Program-made: the position numbers and the translations under genes | The notes under the pieces: model-generated | The model's database searches: none | What the model was told of the DNA's origin: nothing | What the model saw: the letters and a program-made list of their open reading frames with translations, nothing else | In this document: one piece after another, positions 26,587 through 34,270 of the stretch | Position numbering within the stretch: the stretch's first letter is position 1 | Layout: every line of letters starts with the position of its first letter | NCBI GenBank assembly: GCA_025359885.1 | Contig: JANYDG010000098.1 | Coordinates: 1 to 52,763 of the forward strand | DNA length: 52,763 nucleotides | Origin: Acidobacteriota bacterium | Lineage (GTDB): Bacteria > Acidobacteriota > Terriglobia > Terriglobales > Acidobacteriaceae | Direction: 5' to 3'

Positions 26587-26997
26587 TCAGCGTGCTCCGG
26601 AGTATTCAAAGAAATTGTTCTCTGTTTCTTCGATGCGTACCTTTTCCAGTATCGCCGGGGTCAGGGCTGCGGCAAGGAGATCGAAGGCCACGATACATAG
26701 ATTCTCCGTTGTCGATACACGATGCGCGAAGAGTGGGTCCAGATTGAGATTCATGTGGTCGAAGCGCTGAATTATCTGCTCACCGACCACTTTGTCCAGA
26801 GTCTCCATGTTGATGACCATTCCGGTATTGGGTTCTACCTGGCCGCCTACGGTTACTTCGATGCGGTAATTGTGGCCGTGGCCGTAGGGGTTGTTACATT
26901 TTCCAAAGGTGGCACGGTTTTCGGCGGTGGTAAGCGCCTCAGTGTGCAGGCGATGGCTGGCGCAAAGGGTGTAGGCGCGGGTGAAGTAGGCTTTCAC
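26587..26997 (-). CDS. 6-pyruvoyl-tetrahydropterin synthase-like protein, second paralogue
   Basis: A 136-residue protein of the PTPS/QueD family. The active-site block is FGKCNNPYGHGHNY, with the catalytic Cys and two zinc His; a third zinc His is in LCASHRLH. The Cys-Asn-Asn-Pro spacing is the one found in animal PTPS of tetrahydrobiopterin synthesis rather than the shorter Cys-x3-HGH of QueD. Later residues FDHMNLNLD, STTENL and RIEETENNFFEY are also typical. The GTG start follows the TAA of the first paralogue directly. It probably acts on dihydroneopterin triphosphate made by the folE product next door. Whether the two paralogues form one mixed hexamer or do different steps is not known. 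Confidence 0.88.
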   Translation of the reverse strand: MKAYFTRAYTLCASHRLHTEALTTAENRATFGKCNNPYGHGHNYRIEVTVGGQVEPNTGMVINMETLDKVVGEQIIQRFDHMNLNLDPLFAHRVSTTENLCIVAFDLLAAALTPAILEKVRIEETENNFFEYSGAR

Positions 26998-27414
26998 TTA
27001 CTCTCCCCTGTATTCGGCGAAGATGTCTGGGGTTTCGTAGACCCGCACACGGCTCAGGGATGCTCCACCTGCTGCCGTTACGGGCGCTTGGAGGCGGTTC
27101 CAGACAGCGATGGCGATGTTTTCGGTGGTGGGGATGGTGCTGGCGAATTCGGGTACTTCAAGGTTGAGGTGGCGGTGGTCGTAGTTGTCGAGGACCTCGC
27201 GTTCAATGACGTCTTTGAGCCACTTCAGATCGACAACGAATCCGCTGACCGGGTCAACGCTGCCTGTGACAGTCACCTCGAGGGTGTAGTTGTGTCCGTG
27301 GCCGTTAAGGTTGGCGCAGCGTCCGAAGACGCGTTCGTTTTGCTCCTGCGACCACGCGGGATTGAAGTAGTAATGCGCTGCCGAAAATGTAGCTCGTCGA
27401 GTGAGCAGGATCAT
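26998..27414 (-). CDS. 6-pyruvoyl-tetrahydropterin synthase-like protein, first paralogue
   Basis: A 138-residue PTPS/QueD-family protein. It shows FSAAHYYF with one zinc His, FGRCANLNGHGHNYTLEV with the catalytic Cys and the other two zinc His, then the YDHRHLNLEVPEF and PTTENIAIAVW blocks and a final RVYETPDIFAEY. It shares the long Cys-to-His spacing with its neighbour but is clearly diverged, so the tandem pair is an old duplication. It is the first gene of the set ending in folE. Products could be tetrahydrobiopterin-type cofactor, a methanopterin-like side product or queuosine precursor; no queC/queE is nearby. Confidence 0.88.
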   Translation of the reverse strand: MILLTRRATFSAAHYYFNPAWSQEQNERVFGRCANLNGHGHNYTLEVTVTGSVDPVSGFVVDLKWLKDVIEREVLDNYDHRHLNLEVPEFASTIPTTENIAIAVWNRLQAPVTAAGGASLSRVRVYETPDIFAEYRGE

Positions 27415-27515
27415 ACAATTTTTCCCTTTGGCTATAGGATGCGGTGAAATGCCGGGGGTTTCAGGGTTTCAACATAAAAGTTGATGGGATCAATACACTG
27501 AAAAAGAGCCCGGTT

Positions 27516-28721
27516 TCAAGTTGGATAGGTGCGCCCTTTCCACGAGACCCGATGCTGCACGGTGTTCTGGAACCAACTGCGGTAAAGTAGCGCGGCAAAG
27601 AGTGGCAGACTGAGTGGCGACAGCGCGCAGTCTATTGCGGGAAAGTTGGATTTGGCGACGCGGGCATAAAATCTCCACAGATTGCGGAGCCAAAGCAGCA
27701 TGAGGAGGTTGCCAGCGGTAAACCAGGGTACTTGTCTGACGCCGTAGTCCCAGAATTTCCAAGCGAGGAGTGGCAAGCCAAGGAGCAGAAAAATGTCTAG
27801 CACGCGCCAAGCCGCGAGAATCAGGCAGTTGCCAAAGAGCAGCGCGAGATTCTTGGTCCACCCTTCGAACATGGCCTCGGTGGAGCGGTACATGCGGGTT
27901 GAAAGAGCGTCTGAGGCATAGCGAAAGCGCAGGCCGACTTTGCGCTTCTTGGCGAGGAAAGCCAGTTCGACATCTTCGAGAATCTCTCCTTTGACGGAGG
28001 CATGGCCGCCCAGGGTGACGTAAGCATCCTGGCTGATGAGCAGAAACTGGCCGTTGGCGGCGGCGATACGGAGCTCAGGATTTGAGACTTTTTCAGTGGG
28101 GTAGGCGAGTGCCAGTTCGCAAAAGACAAGCGGCATCAATGAGCGCTGCCAAAGCCCGGAAACGAGTTGGCGAGGTGAGTAGGAAAGCATTCCGACATGA
28201 TGTTTCTCGGCTTCATGAATGGCCCGGCGCAAGTTGCCTGGTTCGTGGATGGTGTCGGCGTCAGTAAAGAGGAGCCAGCGGCCCTGCGCACGGTTGGCGG
28301 CGGGGGAGGCTTCAGATGAGATGGCAGACGAGATGGCAGACGAGACAGCAGACGAGACAGCAGACGAGCAGGCGTTGGCTTTGCCAGTCCAGCCTTTTTG
28401 AAGCGGGTCGGGGTCGATGACGGTGACGCCAGGGAAGCTTTGGGCGATGGCACGCGTGCCGTCGGTGGAGCCGTCATCGACGACAATCAATTGCCAGTCG
28501 TGGCCGAGCAAGAAGAATTCGTCGGACTGGTTTACGAGGGATTGCAGGCAGAGGCCGAGGCAACTCTCTTCGTTGCGTGCCGGCACGATCACGATCAGTT
28601 CAAAATCTCTGACATCGGTCATCGTCGTTGGCATGGACGGGGCGTTGAAATGTGCGCGGGTGAACGGCTCCGACGACGATTCTGGATTTGAATCCGGTAA
28701 CGGGTTGAGGGAGAGTGGCAT
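27516..28721 (-). CDS. membrane glycosyltransferase family 2
   Basis: A 401-residue GT-A fold enzyme. Nucleotide-sugar binding and catalysis are marked by VIVPARNEES, LIVVDDGSTDG (about residues 75-85), LLFTDADT and GEILEDVELA (the ED base). The C-terminal third carries three or four membrane helices, so the enzyme sits in the inner membrane and acts on a lipid-linked or membrane acceptor. An insert of SSA(V/I) repeats between GWTGKANAC and the DAD motif is encoded by 12-bp DNA repeats. ATG 28721 has AGAGG six bases upstream and lies 35 bases from the divergent thioredoxin start. The acceptor is unknown; hopanoid- or carotenoid-linked relatives exist. Confidence 0.85.
   Translation of the reverse strand: MPLSLNPLPDSNPESSSEPFTRAHFNAPSMPTTMTDVRDFELIVIVPARNEESCLGLCLQSLVNQSDEFFLLGHDWQLIVVDDGSTDGTRAIAQSFPGVTVIDPDPLQKGWTGKANACSSAVSSAVSSAISSAISSEASPAANRAQGRWLLFTDADTIHEPGNLRRAIHEAEKHHVGMLSYSPRQLVSGLWQRSLMPLVFCELALAYPTEKVSNPELRIAAANGQFLLISQDAYVTLGGHASVKGEILEDVELAFLAKKRKVGLRFRYASDALSTRMYRSTEAMFEGWTKNLALLFGNCLILAAWRVLDIFLLLGLPLLAWKFWDYGVRQVPWFTAGNLLMLLWLRNLWRFYARVAKSNFPAIDCALSPLSLPLFAALLYRSWFQNTVQHRVSWKGRTYPT
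28309..28368 (-). repeat. in-frame 12-bp tandem repeat inside the glycosyltransferase
   Basis: Five 12-base units run from 28309. The last four are clean (two of ATGGCAGACGAG, then two of ACAGCAGACGAG on the plus strand) and the first is degenerate. They encode SSAV/SSAI on the minus strand. Because 12 is a multiple of three, copy-number change would lengthen or shorten a loop without shifting frame. Confidence 0.85.
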
Positions 28722-28756
28722 GCTTGGCCTCTGCTCCGTATTATAGGGATGTGGGA

Positions 28757-29254
28757 ATGACGAACAGAATCGGGCATCATCTTACGTTGCTGGTGGTTGC
28801 GTTTGGGTTGTGTGCGACTGCCTGCGACCGTGGCAACCACCCCTCGCAGACAGGCAAACAGGCACCGGACTTCAACGTATCGGACGGAAGCACAGCCGTG
28901 CATCTGGCCAGCTACCGGGGACAGGTGGTGCTGTTGAATTTCTGGGCGACCTGGTGCGAGCCGTGCATTCTGGAACTGCCGTCGCTGCTGCAGTTTCACC
29001 GCGCGCATCCGGAGTACCCCGTGCTGGCGGTCAGTGTCGATGAAGACCCGGACGCATACCAGAGTTTTCTGGTGAGGCGCCATGTGGATTTGATTACTGT
29101 GAGAGATCCGAAACAGATAGCGGCGACAAAATTTGGGACGGAACAATGGCCAGAAACCTACATTATTGACCGCGAGGGCCGCATCCGTCGCCGCTTCATT
29201 GGCGCACAGGACTGGAGCAGCCCAGAGATACTGCGCTTTCTAAAGACGCTTTAA
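28757..29254 (+). CDS. TlpA/ResA-like thioredoxin-fold protein, probably a lipoprotein
   Basis: A 165-residue protein with an N-terminal hydrophobic segment and a possible lipobox ending in Cys23 (LCATAC). The thioredoxin domain has QAPDFNVSDGS, the active site FWATWCEPCILELPSLL (CEPC), and the cis-Pro block EQWPETYIIDREG. TlpA/ResA proteins reduce periplasmic disulfides, often to ready apocytochromes c for haem attachment. That would suit a region with so many c-type cytochromes, but this is an inference from context. ATG 28757 is preferred over a frame opening at 28715. It is divergent from the glycosyltransferase and convergent with the oxidoreductase, whose stop is 9 bases away. Confidence 0.88.
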   Translation: MTNRIGHHLTLLVVAFGLCATACDRGNHPSQTGKQAPDFNVSDGSTAVHLASYRGQVVLLNFWATWCEPCILELPSLLQFHRAHPEYPVLAVSVDEDPDAYQSFLVRRHVDLITVRDPKQIAATKFGTEQWPETYIIDREGRIRRRFIGAQDWSSPEILRFLKTL

Positions 29255-29263
29255 GCAGAGCAG

Positions 29264-30670
29264 TTATTGAAGGATTGGAAGGGCGTGGCGAGATGCATCC
29301 TTCTCGACAGTCCTGGTTGGGACAGTTTTGAGTTCAACGGAATCGTGATCGACGGGGCCGAGTGATATACCGCATTCTTTAAGGAAGCTGGTAGGCGACG
29401 TGCCGCCGGCAAAGATCCAGACCACATCATTTGCCAGTTCCCGTATCTCGCAGGCGCCATCGACTCCGGCCACTTCCAGCAAGACAGAGCCTTCGCGAAA
29501 CTCCTTTGGATTAGAATTGAAGATAACATCGAGTTTGTTTGCGCGCATATGTTCTTCGACTCGCCGGGCATTTCGATCTTTCAGTCGACTAAACTGAGAG
29601 CTGCGGTAAGAGAGGGTGACGTGGTTACCCAATTGATGCGCAAGGCCCATGGCAGCCTCAACCGCGCTGTCGCCGCCGCCAATGACGAGGATGTTTCTAT
29701 GCGTGTAGTGGTCGGCCTCGATAAGTCGATAGAGCACATGGGGTAACTCTTCTCCCTTTACGCCAAGCTTGCGCGGCGTGCCCGCCCTGCCCAGCGCGAG
29801 GATCACTGCGCGAGAGCTATATTCGCCCAGGCTGGTGCGTACGCGGAAGACTCCATTCGCCTCACGCAGTACAGAGGTGATGCCCTCATTGGTGTGAATG
29901 TTGAGGTCGGTCCGCTGCATGACTTTTTCCCAGAAAGCGAGTAGCTCTTCTTTGGTGAGTTGCGTTTTGCGAAACTTGCCATGTAACGGAAACTCGACTG
30001 GACTGGTCATTACCAGCTTTTGTCTAGGATACTTCAAAACAGTTCCGCCAATAGTCTCGCGCTCAAGAGTAAGTGCAGAGAGTCCTAATTCGGCTGCACG
30101 CAGAGATGCGGCAATGCCGGCGGGACCGGCACCTGCGATGATTACGTCATAGACATCTTTGGCGCCTGTATGTTCACGGGTTTCGTCGATGCGGCCGGCA
30201 ATTTGATCGATGCAGGCGACGCCCTGGTTTACTGCATTTTTTATAAGGGCGAGACCGCCCAGTTCACCCGCGATGAAGAGATTGGGGACGGTGGTTTCGT
30301 GTGACTCGCTGAGCACGGGCAGGTCTGAGCTGGCGCTGGCCCTGGCCATGACCATGGTGATGGCACCGACCGGGCACTCCTCGGCGCAGAGGCCGTGACC
30401 AATGCATTTGTGACCATTTACGATGGTCGCTTTGCCGCCCACCAGCGCGAGCACGTCGCCCTCTGGACACACAGTTACGCATGCGCCGCAGCCGATGCAG
30501 GAGTCTGCATGAATATGCGGATGCTGCGCCTTTGGTCCGTCGGAGAAATTGGCTCCGCGAGCCGCAGCCTCCTGCGCCAGCGCCTCGCTGCGCTTGTTGG
30601 CGCGCCAGTAGCGAATCACAAAAAAGCCAAGTACCAGAGCGGCAATAAGCCAGGTAATCAGTGTATCCAT
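29264..30670 (-). CDS. membrane-anchored 4Fe-4S / FAD-NAD(P) oxidoreductase
   Basis: A 468-residue protein in three parts: a membrane helix (residues 4-20), a ferredoxin-like domain, and a thioredoxin-reductase-like flavin domain. The first cluster motif is complete (Cys58, 61, 64, 68: CIGCGACVTVCP). The second reads CIGHGLCAEECP, with His92 where a Cys is expected. FAD binding is at IIAGAGPAGIAAS and NAD(P) binding at ILVIGGGDSAVEAA. The CXXC disulfide of thioredoxin reductase is absent, so the flavin probably exchanges electrons with the Fe-S clusters. It is the last gene of the multihaem operon and follows the b-cytochrome gene by three bases. It could link pyridine nucleotides to the membrane cytochrome; direction is not known. 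Confidence 0.85.
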   Translation of the reverse strand: MDTLITWLIAALVLGFFVIRYWRANKRSEALAQEAAARGANFSDGPKAQHPHIHADSCIGCGACVTVCPEGDVLALVGGKATIVNGHKCIGHGLCAEECPVGAITMVMARASASSDLPVLSESHETTVPNLFIAGELGGLALIKNAVNQGVACIDQIAGRIDETREHTGAKDVYDVIIAGAGPAGIAASLRAAELGLSALTLERETIGGTVLKYPRQKLVMTSPVEFPLHGKFRKTQLTKEELLAFWEKVMQRTDLNIHTNEGITSVLREANGVFRVRTSLGEYSSRAVILALGRAGTPRKLGVKGEELPHVLYRLIEADHYTHRNILVIGGGDSAVEAAMGLAHQLGNHVTLSYRSSQFSRLKDRNARRVEEHMRANKLDVIFNSNPKEFREGSVLLEVAGVDGACEIRELANDVVWIFAGGTSPTSFLKECGISLGPVDHDSVELKTVPTRTVEKDASRHALPILQ

Positions 30671-30673
30671 TGT

Positions 30674-31618
30674 TTACAGGAACCCCAGGCCCATAACTAC
30701 TGCAATGTGAAGAATTGCCAGTGCGGCAAATGCATAACTGAAAGGACGATGGATAACATGCCACAGATTAAAGACACGGCGCGTGTGATCCAGAAAGACA
30801 ATGCGCTTGGAAAGTGAAGCCTTCTGACGAACCAGCATTACGATTCGTTCGACCTCAGGATTGCTCGTCTGCAGAAGGCCCCCCGCGCAGCGAAGATTGC
30901 CGACAACGTCACAGGAAGAGCGACGCAGTGCCGCGATTTGAAAAGGTCGGCGCAGATCAATTGCAAGCATCTCCACTATGGCCAGCAGCGGCCAGACGGC
31001 TCGAATATGCTCGACCGACGGTGTATCCAAAATCCGTGCAAGCCGCTTCGCAGAGAAGACGGACTGCTCGAGCAAGGCTTCCGACAACTCATCTTCGTTT
31101 GATTGCAGATCATTGAGAGAGAGTTCTGCCGCGGTAAGTGAGCGCGGAATCTGGGAGTAAAGATAGCGGCCAACAACGCCGCTCAGCGCAACCGCCACCA
31201 TAATCCAATATGCGACGCCAGCAATCCCTTGAAACTTGAATGAAGCATGAAGCGCAATAACTATCGGGGCGGAGACGCCGCAGATGACATGAAAGTCCAT
31301 CCAATGACGCGCCGTACCAATGCGTGCCAGCCACGGAATCACTTTGCGCAGCGCATACAGAAAAATGACGATGAAGAGGGCGGTTCCGAGGATACCCAGC
31401 TTGAGGCCAATGGTGCCGCTCGGCCGCAGTAGAGCGTGCTTGACTGAAAAGGGACGCTCATCCAGAGGTAGGCGATAGTAACTTGCCCCGTATGCGAGGA
31501 GAGTCGCGAGAAAGAAAAAGGAAGTGAACGCAGCCAAGCGAACACGAATGCGATGTCCGCGCTCTGTATCCTTTCGGAGCATCACTTTTCCATGGAAACT
31601 GCTTTGAAGGGTAGACAT
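30674..31618 (-). CDS. five-helix di-haem b-type membrane cytochrome (ferric-reductase-like)
   Basis: A 314-residue protein with helices near residues 27-49, 69-96, 106-127, 131-154 and 286-314. Two helices carry His pairs 14 residues apart, His110/His124 and His290/His304, with His287 close by. That is the classic spacing for two stacked b-haems held between two helices, as in ferric-reductase and cytochrome b proteins. A soluble loop of about 130 residues (155-285), rich in charged residues, separates helices four and five. No flavin or CXXCH motif is present, so its partner is probably the flavo-iron-sulfur protein encoded next. It would carry electrons across the inner membrane. Confidence 0.75.
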   Translation of the reverse strand: MSTLQSSFHGKVMLRKDTERGHRIRVRLAAFTSFFFLATLLAYGASYYRLPLDERPFSVKHALLRPSGTIGLKLGILGTALFIVIFLYALRKVIPWLARIGTARHWMDFHVICGVSAPIVIALHASFKFQGIAGVAYWIMVAVALSGVVGRYLYSQIPRSLTAAELSLNDLQSNEDELSEALLEQSVFSAKRLARILDTPSVEHIRAVWPLLAIVEMLAIDLRRPFQIAALRRSSCDVVGNLRCAGGLLQTSNPEVERIVMLVRQKASLSKRIVFLDHTRRVFNLWHVIHRPFSYAFAALAILHIAVVMGLGFL

Positions 31619-31620
31619 GA

Positions 31621-32511
31621 TTAAGGCTTCTCCCTTGGAGTGGGCGCACTTGAAGGGTTAGGTGGATTGATGATCTGTTCCTCAGGTCTAATATCTTTTC
31701 CTGAGGCCTCGACATCAGGGTGGACCTTCACGTTGGGCTCCTGCTCGCTGTCAGTCGAGAAAGTTCGGTAGTTAGTAAAGGAATGTGTGTTCCGCCAGTG
31801 CTGGCGAGGCGTTTCAACATCGATGACGGCCAATGACGGCAGCATCATCTCGCCGGCTTCTTTGCCGAGATTGGTGAGCTTGTATTCGACATGCACACGC
31901 AGAGAGTGAAGACCTACATCGCTCATATCTCTCATCAGAGCTGCCTCAATCGACACGACATCACCAGTTGTTGAATCCAGCCATGCGGTACCTTCAAGCT
32001 CAAGGGCATATTCACGCCCACGCAAGGCGAGTGCGGCTGGCGCGCGCGTTCCGGGCAGATAGGCAAAGTGCAATGATAGCAGTTGCCTGCCATTAACAAT
32101 CTGTTCAGGGCCAGTTTCAAAGCGGAAGCTATCGCGATAGTATGGATGAAAAATAAGCATGAGCGTCGAGAATCCATTAGTTACCAGCAACGGAAGCGCC
32201 TTGTGTTTCGTGCTGACGTTTTCGATTCGAGATTCGTTCATCTGGAACCCGTCGGTATCGCCCTGCATCATGATCAGGTAGTCAAAATTGCTTTGATCTG
32301 TTACCTCGACGCGGCCATTTTTATTGAGCTTTTGCTGGACCACTGATTCAGCACAATGCAAATCAGCAAGCTTTGCGACATAGGCAAGTACCTGACGCTG
32401 GGCGCGGTCGCCGGGAGTCAAGGCTGGGGAAGATTGCGCCCCGCATTGCAGGCAGGCGGCAAGTAGAATCCAACATCCAAGGAAATGGCAGTAACTATGG
32501 CTGTAACGCAT
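31621..32511 (-). CDS. putative outer-membrane or periplasmic lipoprotein of the multihaem operon
   Basis: A 296-residue protein. The N-terminus (MRYSHSYCHFLGCWILLAAC) ends in the lipobox LAAC at Cys20, so it is probably lipidated. The middle part is predicted by eye to be strand-rich (RFETGPEQIVNGRQLLSLHF, LELEGTAWLDSTTGDVVSIE), reminiscent of LolA/LppX-like lipid-binding half-barrels, but I cannot name a family with confidence. The last 30 residues are Pro-rich. ATG 32511 has GGAAGG six bases upstream and overlaps the end of the barrel gene by 17 bases; the longer frame opening at 32817 is a shadow of that gene. Its fixed place between barrel and b-cytochrome suggests a structural or assembly part of the conduit. 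Confidence 0.6.
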   Translation of the reverse strand: MRYSHSYCHFLGCWILLAACLQCGAQSSPALTPGDRAQRQVLAYVAKLADLHCAESVVQQKLNKNGRVEVTDQSNFDYLIMMQGDTDGFQMNESRIENVSTKHKALPLLVTNGFSTLMLIFHPYYRDSFRFETGPEQIVNGRQLLSLHFAYLPGTRAPAALALRGREYALELEGTAWLDSTTGDVVSIEAALMRDMSDVGLHSLRVHVEYKLTNLGKEAGEMMLPSLAVIDVETPRQHWRNTHSFTNYRTFSTDSEQEPNVKVHPDVEASGKDIRPEEQIINPPNPSSAPTPREKP

Positions 32512-34270
32512 GCGCGGCCTTCCTTTGCGAACTGCGATTGTTAAAGCGATAGCCAAAGGTCGCAGTCCATTGGTTGTATTCTTGCGGGCCACCTCGCTGG
32601 GTCGTGAAGCCACTCTCGATGAAGTAGCGGGAACCCAGGTTCGCGTCAATAAGTGAGTTGATGAAGTAAGTTCCCGTTCCCTTCGAAAGAGTCGAGTTGA
32701 ACATCTGCTGGCCACCCTGAAGGTTAAGCCGAAAGCGTTCCCCGAGATCACGGGAAATCGTGATATTACGATAAGTCCCTGCAGCAAATGCGCTATTGAA
32801 CCTCGAGTAGCGCGCATCGATCATCAGGCCAGTCTTCCAGATATCGGCCATGCTGATGCCGACAAGGGTGTTCAGCGAGGCCTTCGGATCGGATGAGTTA
32901 CCGCTCCGGCCCAGGCTGAAGTAGGGAGTGATATGCATCGGTAAGGATATCCGCGCACCGGCGTTCACTCCCTGGTAGAGATATTTGTCCAGAAGTCCCG
33001 TTCCGACGAGCGCAGGATCATATGTTGGGACATCGCGAAAGTAGGTATGCGTTAGGTCAAGTGACACACGGGGGTGCACCTGGACGCGCAATGAGAGCAG
33101 GCTTTGCCCGACACCAACGCCCACCGCAGGCATTGATGGGTTGACGGTTGGGCGGTCAATCTGTAAGGAGTGATACATCGAGAATATGCGCTTGTAGGAG
33201 AAGTCGTTTTCGCTGAAGACAAAGGGCCTGTCAACGCTCCAGTTGAGCAGGTTCACTCCAAGTCCGGCAGTGCTTGTATACCAGAGGTTGTCATAACTTC
33301 CGCCGTGAACATTCAAGAAGAGGCCGCCAATCTTGCGTCTGGGATTGTAGTTCCAGGCGGTGGGATCAGGGGTTGATCCTGCAAAAAGACCTACTAGAGT
33401 GTTAGTAGAGATGCGCCGGTCAACATACCCGCCATCGATGGCCTCAAGGCTGCTAGCCCAGGGGATATATAGACGACCAATACCAGCGGACCAATTGGAC
33501 TGAGGGTTGATATAGCTCAGGCTCATCTGATAGGTGCGATTCATGAGGTCTTGCAGTGAAGGTCTCGAAGTGGTGGATGAGGTCTGCAAGCGCCCCCGCC
33601 AGTAGCCGTTCAAGTTCCAATGTGTGCCATAGATTCGGGAAATGTCAGCGCGCAGTATCATGCCCACTACGGTCGAAGAAGTATTATTCGGCCCCAGACC
33701 TTTGATCGTACTTAGATCAAATCCAATTCGACCCTGGGCCTGATTGATTTCAGGTAGTGGTGGATGAGCCTGTGTTTCGCGAACTTCTTCATCCAGTGGA
33801 TCGCCCTCTGTAAAGCTGATGATCATCGGGTATTGCCGTGTGTTGCCGAGGTCGTGTGTTTCAATGAGTTTTTTTACCTCTTTCTGTGGTAGCCATACAG
33901 AATCTCCGACGACTATCTCGCGCGAAGTATGGGTTACTTCGCAGACTGCCGAAGTTGAGGCAACAGAGACTACTATCAGTTGTGCCACTATACCGGGAGC
34001 AACTGGTTTGTTTTCACCGATCGTGGCTGCGAGTGTTGGAGCCTGCTTGAGGATAAGTAATGTACCCTCGGCCAGTCCGTCGCCCCGGCCGCCGTCCACG
34101 TAGACTGTCGTTCCTGTTATGTATCGGACGTGAAACTCAGTGCGAACGGGAGCGGGTACGGACGATTGCGTTGCCTCAGTGACGGTCTTTTCTGGTTCCT
34201 GCGCATGGCATGGCGGAGTCGTGAGGGCGGTGAGCGGCAAGAGCATCATGAGGAGAAAATCAGATCGCAT
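32495..34270 (-). CDS. outer-membrane beta-barrel of the multihaem operon
   Basis: A 591-residue protein with a signal peptide (residues 1-24, ending CHAQ). A soluble N-terminal domain (about 40-140, TEFHVRYITGTTVYVDGGRGDGLAEG) resembles a small beta-barrel/FlgT-C-like fold. A 400-residue region of alternating strands follows, ending in TATFGYRFNN and a short tail. Strand-like stretches include NLNGYWRGRL, SNWSAGIGRLYIP and RFRLNLQGGQQMF. It is not obviously an MtrB homologue, unlike the barrel at 9266-11467. Its ATG directly abuts the stop of the 31-haem cytochrome gene, so the two are made together, which suggests the barrel houses or exports that cytochrome. Confidence 0.75.
   Translation of the reverse strand: MRSDFLLMMLLPLTALTTPPCHAQEPEKTVTEATQSSVPAPVRTEFHVRYITGTTVYVDGGRGDGLAEGTLLILKQAPTLAATIGENKPVAPGIVAQLIVVSVASTSAVCEVTHTSREIVVGDSVWLPQKEVKKLIETHDLGNTRQYPMIISFTEGDPLDEEVRETQAHPPLPEINQAQGRIGFDLSTIKGLGPNNTSSTVVGMILRADISRIYGTHWNLNGYWRGRLQTSSTTSRPSLQDLMNRTYQMSLSYINPQSNWSAGIGRLYIPWASSLEAIDGGYVDRRISTNTLVGLFAGSTPDPTAWNYNPRRKIGGLFLNVHGGSYDNLWYTSTAGLGVNLLNWSVDRPFVFSENDFSYKRIFSMYHSLQIDRPTVNPSMPAVGVGVGQSLLSLRVQVHPRVSLDLTHTYFRDVPTYDPALVGTGLLDKYLYQGVNAGARISLPMHITPYFSLGRSGNSSDPKASLNTLVGISMADIWKTGLMIDARYSRFNSAFAAGTYRNITISRDLGERFRLNLQGGQQMFNSTLSKGTGTYFINSLIDANLGSRYFIESGFTTQRGGPQEYNQWTATFGYRFNNRSSQRKAAHALQP

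Noticed and set aside
26587..27414. Annotation of both PTPS-like genes as queD
   Set aside because: The Cys-to-HGH spacing matches animal-type PTPS and no other queuosine gene is near, so the neutral family name is used.
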